The notes under the pieces are model-generated. The model searched no databases and had not been told where the DNA came from. It was given only the letters and a program-made list of their open reading frames with translations. A stretch of DNA of 64,000 bases. It comes from Himantopus leucocephalus (Eukaryota > Chordata > Aves > Charadriiformes > Recurvirostridae). The position numbers were made by a program, and so were the translations under genes. Positions 51,640-64,000 of the stretch are shown one piece after another (the first letter of the stretch is position 1; each line of letters opens with the position of its first letter). The stretch lies in assembly GCA_003993805.1 (NCBI GenBank), contig RSEF01000003.1, forward strand, positions 79,513,248 through 79,577,247. Direction: 5' to 3'.

Positions 51640-54600
51640 TTTTTTTTTCATATGCAATTGTGTATAACTTGATGGTGCAAAACTTTATTTTGCAATTTAT
51701 TATCCCAATTTCTCCTTATTGTACTCAAGAAAGTGAAGCTCAAATATGTGTGTTCAGGTAAGAACTTCAGATTTACTGGGTCCTTCTACCATTTCATACT
51801 TGAAGACTCTGGAAACACTGGAGCTACGAAGGACAAAGTAGAAGTACTGCACACCAACTTCCATTTCAAATGAAGAACCGGGAGAAGGATTAGTCTTATG
51901 GATAGAGACAGAGGTGCATATGAAAGCCTCTCAGTTAGTGTTCTGATGATGCACCATCCTCCTCCTCTTCAGTGATTTCCCTGAAAACAGAGGTGCAATG
52001 TGAGACGACTGTCCAAAACCAGTGGTGTCATACAATGTCACAAATTACTCTCTTCTTTAAAGAATGCATGGCATGTTGCAATACTGTGTGTGTTGTCCAT
52101 CCAAGTGCATCCTTGCTGGCACCTGTGTCCTTGTGAAACAGGCTGACAGACTTGTGAGCAGGCACACAGCCAGTCTAACAGATGGAGGTGAGTGAAGTCA
52201 GCCAAGAGACCATGCACTAGCTGCGCATCAAGTGTGCTAGCTAACGGCGGGATTCCCAGACAGAAACATCCAAATGCCTCCTAGTAAACTCATATTCACT
52301 TACTGATACAAGGCAAAGATCAAGAAAATTGCTTTATCAAGAGAAGAAAAGTAGAAATTGAAAGATGTGAGCGGTTGTTTCTATGTGGTTTACATTAGCA
52401 GTGTAGCTGTGGTGTGTGAATCAACATTTTAAGAAGTGACCTATCACTCCATCTTCTAATACTGCTGGCAAAATTAAGCAGGCAGGGGAAGGGCTAGCTC
52501 TCTTCAGAGAAGCTGCGTTCAAGGTTGTACCATACACTTGTAACATATTATTTAAAAGAGCCTGATTTCCTGACTCTCTTGCCTTGGATACAAGACCAGT
52601 AAAACAAGGAGCAATCTCGTAGTGCTCCCACTCTTAATAAGATGATCTTTATTTAATGTTGTTGCCAATGTGTTTATAACAATTATTTTAAACCCATGTG
52701 ATAACCAAACAGCAGTATAAACCAGTTGAACTATCAAGCAAGGAGCTGAAAATGAGGGTTTGGATAAACTGCCACTGTAAAGGGAGAATAAAAATGCAAT
52801 CTGTATAAAGGTTTGCTAGTAACTTGTCAGACTCATTTGGTGCATCCTGTGATAGCGGCATCTTGTCATTTGCAGAGCAATGTACTAAAGCTGCGCCAGG
52901 CATGAAGAGAAGTGTTATTTGGCATTTGGGATGCTACCCAAGTACAATAAAAGCTAGTCAGCTTTTCTTCTCTGACTGGCTTTTAAAGGGCTTAGAATTG
53001 AGCTGTACACAGTCTCTCCAGGGCAAAAAAGGGTTTCAGTGGAGCAGGGTCTTGCCCTTGTGTTTTTGGAAAGTCTTGTGTGGTTGTGAATTGCAAGAGT
53101 CAGAAGAAAAGGGCAGTCTGAGTTGTGTTTGATGGACAGGGCAGTCAGGATTATGAAGCTTCAGAGTCGCTGTAGCTCCCCCTGCATCATGCACTGGAGA
53201 GTGGGCGGAAAACTGGTTAAATAGTACCAGTACTTCACCAGGCAGATGGTCAGGAAAAGGCCAGAGCCCTCTGTCCCTCACTCCCCTGCCTCTTCCAGTT
53301 CCCAGATGCAAGTTGAACTGGCACGGGCGTTGCTATAATTTGCTGCTGGTATAGACCAGCAACAAATTACTGCCCTGAGGAGTGAGCAGGAATAGGGAAG
53401 AACATCTCTGAGGCTTAAGGCCTCCAGGATGATTCCTCATGCACCACCCATCTCTCAGGGCTATGCCCAGAGGCCTGACCTACCCTGTGGAGGATACATC
53501 TGAAGCCACCAGAGAACAGAGAACCTCTCTCCCACCTCCAGAATTTCCCTCTCCCCTTATGAAGTGTAATCAATGTAGATAGATGTCAACTTGATTACAC
53601 TTGAAAAAACAAACCATATTGGTACGTGTCTTGGACCTCAGTGTAGTAGAGACACACTCGCCTACTGACAGGCTTGGAACAATACCTTTAGCTAAGGAGA
53701 CTTGCTTCTACTTGCTTGCATCTTTTTGTATTTCTACGTTTTCAAGAATTCTGGATGCAAAGGGCCACCTTCCAACAATGCCTTCCATGTGATAACTGGT
53801 AAAGCAAGGTGTTACTTGGCGTGAATACCAGGGATATATATTCAACTTCTAAAACCTTAATGGTGAGCCCTTTACTTCCACTGTGAACGTCTATTTGTAT
53901 CATGTATTTTACAGCTTTAACTAGCTGGAAGAGACCTTCACTCATATTTGAACATAGCCATACTTAAGGATAGACCAACATATTTTTTCACATGTTGAGA
54001 CTTATACGACACATCACCAAGGTCAGGGATCCCAGTATCCTGGAATCATTGATATGTTTATGGTCACCATTAGGATGGGGCATGCATACAGTAACTTCCC
54101 ACTGAAAAAAGGCGATAGGATTCATCTGAGCAAACGTAGACGCCTGTAGTGTAGGTCTCCAAATCCCAGCTAAGCATCCTATGCTATTCAGGGTCAGTGG
54201 AGAGAGATAAACAATTCTAGGCCTGATTTATTTTGTGTTGCTTTAGATATCTGCGCGAGATGAGATGAATCTCTTTTTTAAAGTGCTGTTGATTGCACAA
54301 AAAGTTCAGAGTGAGCAGCTCAGATGTTTGCATTGTAATTAAACAGCAATCCTGTTCAGGGAGATTAAAAACTGCAGAGGATTTAGGGTTTTACATTTGA
54401 AATGTGGATACTCAGAATGCTTTTTTAGTTGCTACTTCTTGGAGATACCAAGAGCTCCCGAGGACCAAATCTGTAGACTTGCTGAAGGCGAGCATGCCTG
54501 TCTGTGAGGCACCTTGACTCCCAGTGACATCCACTGCCCTAGGCTTCCCCTGTTCAAATGAAGAAAAAAGCAAAAAACATCAGTCAGGACAGAGTATAGC

Positions 54601-57600
54601 TCTGAAATATTACACAGTATAAGCAAAGATGCAAAATATTGCCTGAAAATCCAGATATATAGTTTTTGTTAGATTTTTTTATAATTTATGTTTCTGGATT
54701 GACTGGAAATTCCTCAAAAGTAACATTTTTGGGGTGATATTTTGGTTATGACTCCTTTTGGCAAAATACATACTTTCCCATATAAGGGAAAAAGAATAAG
54801 GCTGTAATTTTTATATGATATTGAATATACTGTATCCTAACTACCGTGGCATTTGATGTATGCCCACACCTATCTGTGTATGTATACAGATGCATAAAAT
54901 TTGCAAATGTTTCCAGTTGATAAACATATTATAAGTGATAAGAAGATAAGGACAGTAATGCATTGATTAAGACCAACAATTCCAGTTAATCACTGGTAAA
55001 TAGATAATCCTGGGAAGGCATGTTTACTGGGCACATTTAACTTTCCTATTGGTAACTTATGGAATGGATAAAGAAGGCAAAATATGTCACCATATCTTGA
55101 CCATGTGGCTATCCCTGTTTCCAGCTTCCATGCCCATTTTTAAAGATCTATATCTTCCCAAGGCCTTTGCTGGCTTGTTGTTAAAATCGTGTCAGATAGG
55201 TGGTAGGATTCAGATTCTCAGCAGTAATTTGATGCATAATTCCTGCTAGGATCCATTCTCTCTCTTTGGCACTCAGCAGAGATTGTCTAAGTTCTGAGTT
55301 TCCTTATTTATGCTCCAGCAGCAATACAGTTTCTCCCTTCCATCGGTCTGCTTGAGAGAACTAGGGACTTCTCCCTGATGGCTGTATTCTTATTTCTTTG
55401 GTCAACCATGGTTTAATGGGAAAGTGACTATAAATCTCCTTCTTTTACCCAGTGGCCCACTCTTCCTTTGGAGTGTCCCAAGTATTCTGGATTTACATGC
55501 AATTGATCAGAAAATTTATTTTTCCAGTAAATCAAGCTATTTGATCAGGACACACTGTTGTTGTGGTGGCAGCTGGTCTCCACTGACCAGGGTAAACACC
55601 ACAGTGAAATGAGCACTTGGTGCACTGACATGTTTCTAGGGAAAAGACATTACCAAAGCTGCTTTTTGTCCAGTATAATCTTTGATGTTCTCCTAATTTT
55701 CCATGATAAGTGTATGCAGAGTAACTCAAAAGGGAAAAAAGTACTTTCCGCTTTGGCAATGGTGGAGCCAAAACTGTCACTAACAACGTTAGCATACATA
55801 GGGAATTCTTTGATTTGTTTTCATAGATAACATTTTTTGGGAACTGTAAAGTATAAAAATATACCAGAACTTCTTCTGAGAATAAGATCTTTTTTCTGGG
55901 ATTTCTAGGGCCCTAAGTGACTGGTTTACAGTTAGGAAAAGCGGAAATGACTAGGAAGAAGAGGGTACTTGGAAGCTGGCTAACTTCTGAGCAACCCTAA
56001 AGGAGCTTTGTGCCTGAATTAGATCTGTCATCTGCTCAGTAACACCTTCTAGAATAACTCAGCTGGATTATGAGTGGTGCAGCCACAGTTCAGTAATCCA
56101 GAAAATCCAAGGTCTTCAAGGCTAATGAGAGAGGACTGGACATGGAATCTTTGCTGACGAATGGTGATAGAGGGATGTCATCGTGCTCTGGCTGAACAGG
56201 CTTTTCTCTTTGTCAGAGGAAGTACATGTTGTCCACATGGGTTGGCACAACCACCTTTCCAAATCACATCCCTCTGGACTGCAATACAAGCCCCCACCCC
56301 TGGGAGGCAGACTCGGTCCTTGGCTCTCATCATCTTAACGAGAGGTGGGTTGAGGTGATATGCTGACTGAAAGGGTACTCTCCACGAAGAACAAGATGAA
56401 GCTGAGGCCTCTCTGCCCTTTCTTTCTGCAAGTCACAGGAGAAAACATGAATGAGAAACAGGATCAAACCTGCTGAGTCCCAAAACTGGTCATTTCCCTG
56501 TGTGGTAGTCCTCCTTCTCATTCTCCCTGTTAATCTGCTTTGTCAGACCAAATAAATCTTTACTTGAGACAGCTGATGCACAACACTTGTGAGTCTTGGT
56601 GCTTCCTGACCTGTGTGGCAGGCAAGGAGATCTTCCTGCCTCTTCCTGGATGGACTGCTGAGGGGAAAAAGGCGTATTACAGAGGCCAGAGGGCCACTTT
56701 GCAGATGAGAACCAGGATGGGAATTTATGGAAAAAGAGAAATAACAGTATCTGAACGTGGACTGTAAGAAGAAGGAGGCAAGAGTTGGAGTCCTTTACCT
56801 GGATGGCTGAAGGACCGTGTAGTAGTCAGAGAGCCAGGGAAGCTGGATGCATCGGCTGCCTGGGCACAGACCGAGAGTAGGAAGGGTGGCATGGCAGAGT
56901 TCAAGTGTTTGCTGCTGGCTGTGTTTCATCTCACCTGGTGGTACCTGGCAGACATCAGGCAGCCAAGCTTCTCTCAAAAGGAAATCATTTTAGTTTTCCT
57001 TGTGAAATATTTTCACTTGTAAGGAGGTGTGTATGATAAAGTGTGAAACTAGCTACAAAATGTTTACTTTTTCTTTTTGTTAATTGATATGATAGATCTT
57101 GGTTGGTCTTTAAGAATTATATTTGTTAAAGTGCTTATTGAACATGGAGCTGGGCTAGAAACAAAGATTTATTTATTTATTTATAATTCCAGTTTAAAGA
57201 TGGAATTCTCATGAGAAGACCAGAAAAAGTTTTTCATGTTTTCCATGAAAAAAATTTTGGTGGAAATCTCATTATTTAGAGTTTTTTTCTATGTAAAACC
57301 TTTAAAGAAGCTCCAGCAAAAAAGTAAATGAGAGTCACTTCAATAGTTGCTGTTTTAGACATTTAAATTATACAACATTATCCCTGTGTATTAAGACTGT
57401 ATTTGTACACGCTTACATTACCGAAACCTTTATCTGCTAGAGTCCAAGGGCTGCTGCTGTGCATAAAGTACTCCGTGAGGTACACCCATATGTTGCCGAA
57501 GTAGCATGAACGTGTGCACTGATGTTGATCCAGAGGAAGCCTAGGGCTTCTTCCCTTCCCTCGTGTACACTGATTATTTCTGCCAGGCCCAGGGTAATCT

Positions 57601-60600
57601 GTGCGAGAGTGTGGGGGCCATGGCTTGGTGACAGGCTGTACATGCAAACAGATAGCTTGCGTGATGCTTAGAAGTCTTTTTTCCTGAAGGTGCTGTGTTG
57701 CAACATCCGTGAGTTGTAAGAGAAGACAGCGTGGGGCAGACGAGAAGGACCCGGCCCCGTTGCTCTGGGGCTGGGGTTGGTTGGTGCACAGCACCCCGTT
57801 AAAATGAGGCCCAGAAACACTCCTTCTCAAGCCCTGTGTGTAAAGACATCGAAGATAAACCATGTAAATATGCCAGAAAGGATGATACTTTCATATTTGT
57901 ATGCTAAAAATGGGTAAAGGGAATTGTCAGGACTCTTGTGAGGAAAAATTATAACGTATGACATTAAATATTGACTTAAAATATCTGTTTTGCCACCCCT
58001 TTCTATTGTTTCAGTATGCAGTTGCTTCAAGGTAAAGTATGATTTTTGTGTCCCCTCTGTACTACCATGTAATATATCAGAATAGAATTGTCTGTGTCTT
58101 AGAAAAATCAATCCACTTTCCCTATTCGAATGAAGATGAAAAAGATCAGATCTTGTAGCAATTATATTTCTGATCTTTTCACTGTTAAGCCTATGTCATG
58201 ATTAATTCAAAATATGAAGGTTTTTGGAATGTAGATGGCTGAAAACCTGATTGGAAAATCATGAGAGATGAGAGGGTCTTATTTCACGTGATTAGTAACA
58301 TGCTAAGTAATGACATCTGTCTTTAAAATTCTAAAAAGTGATGATGTAATAGGGATAGTATTTACTGGTGGGATCAGTAAGGTGCTGTATGTGTTAATAA
58401 TTGTCAGGAAGAGATATCTTCTGTTTTGCACTGCAAATTGCACAGTTAAGTCGACAACGAATGACTTTTCATGCTAGATATCCTATGTAATACTGTGTTC
58501 AGCTGAGAAATGAGTGCCACAGTCCAGCCAGACATGAGCAGAACTTGGTTAGCATGCAGTGGACCCAGTGCTTTACCTGATATTTTATTTAGTGAACTGG
58601 GTGGTCATAGTAAGTCACTGGGACTTACTCAAAATAACACATTCGACATGCAAACTCTCATTATTCTAGTTAAAAACCAACACTGAATGCATTCCTGTGC
58701 ATGATGGTATCTTCACATTTGAATGGTTTCTGCTACTGATTTGATTTTAAAGTAATAGTTGTTATTATTATGTAGAGCTGTTTCAGTTGAGAAAAATGCT
58801 CTTCCTTGGCTGTGATGATGTGTAGCAAACAACGTTTTGATTTTACCTGAACTAAAATATTAGGACTTTGAGCTGTGTGTACGTTATCAACGAGTACATA
58901 TGCGCACACGCACACAGGGGTATTGGCATTGTGACACAATGCAAACACCACGGGCGCAGGCACATACATAGAAAGAGAAAATTATTTTTCTCGTGCTTAT
59001 TTTCTTGGCACTTGCAGTTTGGTTAGATGTGAGATAGATGAAACATTTGCATCTTCTATCTGCATAATGAGTTCTATGCAAAATGATCGCAGCTAATGCA
59101 AAAGACAGGGTGGCATGTTTTCAGTTTTAATGGGGACACTCAGAAAACTTCCAATCTTTCTTGACATTTCTTATAGCAAAATAAATGTGGTCTAGGTTGG
59201 AGTGTCTATTATGAAAATAAGAGAAGAGCAAGTCAATTATATTTCAATGACTGAATAGCCAGGGGTCCTCATTAAAATGATCAGAAAGGCTGCAGTGTTG
59301 CTTTCCTGTATGTAGCCACTGATTAAGTTGTATAAGAATGACATGGCCTTTTTGGGAGAAAAGCAGAGTACGCCGTGGTCTCTGGCCAGCCAGCCAGAAA
59401 CCGTTGACACTTAGAAAAGTGAGATGCGCACTCCATCAAGAAGGGGAACTTACTACTTATGGGGTCATGGACTCCTGATGTATTTAAAAATAGTTGTAGC
59501 TGTTTTATTGGACGCAGTGGTAGAAAGCTTTGAATTTGCACTAGGTTGTATGAAAATGCCTGCGGTATGGTGGTGATATGGTATGTTTTCCTTTCCGCTG
59601 GCTTCGATGAAGTACACATAGCTTAACAGAATAGTACTATTATTACAATCTTTGTGTATTTGAACCTTTAAGCAATATTTTAGTTATCAGTTCATTACTA
59701 TTCATTTCTTAGAATTTAAATTCTTCTTATTTGCCAATTATTTTTTTGGTATAAAATGTTAGGAGAAAAAGGCTTGGTAATTTTTTTCCCGGGAGAGACT
59801 GTATCCTGAAACAGTCAAAAGAATATTTGTTTAACCCTCCTGAGGGTCTGCAGTCTAAGGAAATACAGTATTGCCTAAGATCTGCTAATCCCAGATCAAG
59901 TGGCTGTAGAATTAAAAAAAAAATAATTTCCCTTTCATGGTAGTTAATAGACCTTACATATTTATTTTTAAATAATCCTTCTGCAATTATATTTTGTACA
60001 ATTTCACCTCATAAAGGGTACTTGTGATAAGGATTGCTATAAAGAGATATACCTTGTATTTATTTTTTTTTTATTGGAAAGTGATATATATTGTTAACAT
60101 TTTACGTATAAGAGTGATACAAAGCAGAACAACACCGTGTGTTTATTAAGCTGTCATGGTTTAAGTTTGTCCCCCCTTTAAATAAATTGCATCCCAAACA
60201 GTTTCTAAAGATGAACTGAGAAATAAAAGACAAGCTTTAATAGTGACCTTTTTGTTATTAGTACAGTGAAGCAGTTTGAAACAATAATCTTCATCTTCCA
60301 TCAAGGTGGAAATACACCTCAGCATTGTCTTCTGCTTTTACCACCTGATTCATGTAAATACTAATGCAACAAATTAAACCAAATAAAATCCCTTCTACTT
60401 CTAACTGCAAGTACTAGCTAATCTAAGCTTGTTTTCTGAGACAAATCACATCATACAGCGCTCCATCATTAACAATGATGTTTCATTATAAATTAAAACA
60501 ATTTGAGACTTTACTACAGTCTGCTCACATTTTGATGAAATAATTTTCAGTTTCAAGAAAACCAATAGTAAAAGACACTATAAGATAAAGACATTAACAT

Positions 60601-63600
60601 ATCAGGTGCTTAAAACGAATTTAATTTTCTAAAATTAGCTAATAATGCAGCTAAGCAATGATGCTCTTCATTTACAATTCAAGAGCTCAGTAATGGACAA
60701 AGGAAACTGCAAGTGCTTGCAGTCAACAATAAAAGAATTGGTAATTTTGCCAATTATTATGTACCACAAGATGCCTTTAAAAGTTTTCATTCTTTATTTG
60801 CACACATGGCATCTAAACAGGAGACAAAGTGTCTCAGCCTTATTTACTTATGAACGCATAAGTTGCTTTAATTCTTTTCCATATAGTTTCTGTGTTATTT
60901 TGACTCTTTAAAGTGTTTGTGGAATTCACCCAGTCATTATTTCTTGTTTAGTAGATGTAGAATCTCATTGTCTTAAAAAGAATTTGGTTTATTGTTCTTC
61001 TTACCAGTTAGCAATATGTTATAAGTCCAGGTAATTTATATGTCTTCATTTTTGCAACAGGAATAAAATTCATAAATACGAACCAATTGATAAGGCTATT
61101 TTTATGTAAGGAGAGACACAATTATTGATGTAGCACCCTGACTAAGGACACAGCATTGTGGTGCTTAATACTTGAATTTGGTTCAAAACACCTAAATGTC
61201 TTTTCTCTCAACATTTTAGCAGCTGGTCTCATATATCTTCTCAGCAATATGTAGTACTGAAATTACATAATGACTGAAGAAGAGAAGTAGAGTTATTGGT
61301 TGAAAAAAAACTTTGAAAAGTTTTGAACAGTGAAGAGTAAAGCTTGAGATTTCTTAGGGTACTCTGGTTTTGGGCTTAGTGTGCACAAACACATGAACAC
61401 ATTAAAAATATTCTTCAGAGTGATTGGGGAGATATTTTTAGAAACCTTGCCATCCTTCTCTAACTGACTTCCATAGATTTAGGATTTGTGCGTCAAAATA
61501 TTTTTTTTTAAAAAAAGTAAAGTTAAGAAGTAAGGTTTTATGGGTCTTTGAAAGCAATTAACGTTGCTGTCGCTGCTCTCTGAAAGTGAATCAACAACAG
61601 CAGACCATAGCAGGCTATTCATCTGACTGATCTTTCCTTCCAGACTGCTTATGCTCATCTGAAAAATCACCTCAGAGTTGATATTTCTGAGGGGAAACAT
61701 CTTCCGTGAGGTGGATGTGACTGTACTCTGTATGTAGAAGTTTCAAGAGCAATTTACCATCTTTTGGAGGCAGAATTTCTTACATGACCTACTCAGCTCT
61801 CTAAAGACATGTATGAAAGAAAAAGTAGTTTGCAGGAAACACTTTGCATTGTTACCTGTGTCTGTATTTAAACCTTTGTTTTTTCTAGTAAGAAATATAA
61901 TGCAGAACTTGCATTATGGAAAGTGTGCTGTGCATGTTTTAAGTGTTTAAGCAAGATTAAGAGATTAAAGTGGAGAACAAGTTGCACTATGTGAATTCAA
62001 ATGCAAAATATCCTCATTATAATAATTCACAGGGGAAAAACCCCACTGTTTTAGAATTAGAACTCGCCAAACACAACCTAATGTCACCGATGAACTCTAC
62101 TCTAACCAGCCTTTCAACCTGTGTATCGTCAGAGTAATTGGTCTTTTAGTTGATTTGACTAACTGACAGCTAAGCCACTAATAATTACCTGTGGCAGCAT
62201 TTTTATTTTTTTCTTTTACACTAGACCACAACATCAGTGAATATATTTTAAATATTAGCAGCAGTTGAATGTTTAGATTATAATTTAAATAATTATTTAT
62301 GGAAATATGATTACACATCCATGCCTACCATAGGGAGACTTTTTAATTCGATTAAAGACAAAACAACAACGTATCTGCCCATCTAATTTTGTGGTTAAAC
62401 TGTTCATGACTTATAATAATATATTAATTTTGTCAATTTGTTAGGGTATCATTTCAACTTTTTGACAAGCTTTCACCTTTATTTAGCTGAATTCGGGTTC
62501 AAGACAGTGCTTACTTAATAACTTATGCTTTATGAAGCTCTTCAAGAACATGATATTCTCACTACCATACACAATTTTCTTACACTGTGGTATTGAGGCT
62601 CTTTAACATAATGTATTTCCATATGAATGGTATATATAAAGTGAAAGCATATGGTCTTGGCAGAGTAGAAATGTGCTGCAAAGACATCCAAGAACGTATG
62701 CTGGAGAGCTCATTTCTGAGGTAAGCTAAAGATAAGGACTCAGTAAAAGCTAAATTAATACAATCATTTGTTCCTTTGCAAAATGCTAGTTTGGGTACTG
62801 TGTTTTGTTCTTTACTAAGGAGACATATTTGCTTGTAGACATAAGGAACATTTTTTGTTTGTGACTGAATAGAAAATAATAGACTGGGCAATAATAAGCA
62901 ATGTTTTCAAATTTAAACTATATTGAACTATTTAAATTTACAAATGTCAGGTTTCAGATATGGAACTAGAGATATTTAATTTTAAATATGATATTTTAGT
63001 TTCTAAAATATTTTCTGGTGTGTCTATTGATTTCTTAGCTAGATATAATTTACATTCTACAGGAAAAAGAAAGCATAGATTTTTCCTGTACAACATTGTG
63101 TTACTCTTCTATTCTGACAATTGTGTCATTTTAGAATGAATGAAATGTAGTCATATTGGATCACTAATTGGTTTCCATATCTGAATAAAAACTCAAAGTA
63201 TTTTTTTCCAAAGACTGATTAAAAAAAAATGGTAGCCATGGTTAGGATTCCATGCTGTAGTTATATGAATTATCAATATTTTTCATGTCTTTGTAAGTAT
63301 TAAAAAATATTATCTGAAGATTCCTATTAGTAGTATTTCATTATTCTCGAGAGTATGTTGTTGTGTTTTAATTACAAATATTGTTTAGCTAATGATATTA
63401 AACATGAAATTTTGTTGAAAAGTTGAGTCAAATATTTAGCATAACTGAGGAAAATTAATTACCATATATTTCAGTATTATGTGAAAATATATTTTAAAAA
63501 ATTCTTAGCTCAAGAAATTTAGGGTATGTTAGACTTTTGAAAGTGTTTAAATATCTAAGACAAAGACAAAGTCAAAACTGTTATAGTTACTTAAAATATC

Positions 63601-64000
63601 AACTGAAAATATCTTTAATGCACATAAGTGTGCACACATTTCTTTAGTGGTTAGTTTGATGTATAATCATTCTTTTTTCTCTGCTTATAGTTATTTACTC
63701 AAAGTCAGAGAAACACTGCTGCCAGAATAAGTACTTTTCAGGCATTAGAGATTTGTTTTTCCATCAATGCATTTCAAAAGAAGTCTTATTACACTGCCTT
63801 TTCAATAAATGTTTCTAAAACTTTCTTGAACTAAGAATAAAGATGATTCATTTCAATTATATGACAGCTTTAAAATAGAATACGTTCTGTGCTTTTTATT
63901 TGGTTAACCCATTCAGTTGGCCCAGGTTGCCATTGCAAAGTATCTGAGGGCAAGGGATAAAATAATGTATGTGAATACAGGAGGTCTGTGATTTTTCCAT
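51640..64000. other. No supported gene; increasingly AT-rich
   Basis: No repeat family or coding exon is recognised. The 57378-57863 part is GC-richer with scattered CpGs and a 161-codon - strand frame of unknown meaning. A short ATTT run lies near 57167-57184, and CA-rich sequence near 58898-58920. From about 59.6 kb on, the DNA is very AT-rich with many TAATTA-like words, such as 62182-62187, a composition common in gene deserts and long introns. Confidence 0.35.

Noticed and set aside
1..64000. tRNA, rRNA, snRNA, CRISPR arrays or bacterial-type operons
   Set aside because: I saw no cloverleaf with A/B boxes, no ribosomal or U-RNA signature and no spaced direct repeats. The CR1 and LTR content shows this is a bird nuclear genome.

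Overview
The window is vertebrate nuclear DNA, almost certainly avian. The best evidence is a set of CR1 LINE remnants with bird-type 3' tails and decayed reverse transcriptase and endonuclease pieces. A bird-type endogenous retrovirus LTR, CpG islands in an AT-rich background and the lack of dense coding support this. It is draft assembly: two 100-N gaps (32816-32915, 51540-51639) and single Ns at 25517, 25997, 29719, 33588, 40813 and 42219. Two of the single Ns join near-identical tandem copies and look like assembly artefacts.

Layout. 1-1240 is GC-rich and CpG-dense. It is split by a long ATTTT-type pentanucleotide array and carries a TATA-less promoter-like block: two NF-Y boxes 32 bp apart, GC boxes and ATGGCGGC. 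This is the only convincing gene start. At 2983-3082 a 100-bp open block bounded by AG and GT is the best coding-exon candidate, and it would fit a + strand gene starting at the island. I cannot name the gene. Weaker exon candidates lie at 22497-22691 and 39709-39875. The rest reads as intron or intergenic DNA.

Mobile elements. CR1 tails on the - strand lie at 2378-2522, 10884-10995 and 37992-38130. A CR1 reverse transcriptase relic lies at 11044-12010 (+) and a CR1 endonuclease/linker relic at 33505-34416 (+). The latter abuts a 246-bp palindromic element (34420-34665) with 28-bp perfect inverted arms, counting flanking bases, and TA at both ends. A solitary LTR (17705-18256, - strand) has TG...CA ends and a 4-bp target duplication. 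An ERV-like repeat borders the gap at 32816.

No complete protein-coding gene, tRNA, rRNA or CRISPR could be supported, and I see no new multi-gene system. The most useful signals are the promoter and exon pair, the TA-flanked palindromic element, the LTR with intact duplication, and the N-joined duplications that should be corrected in the assembly. All repeat-family names come from recognised sequence patterns; no database search was run.
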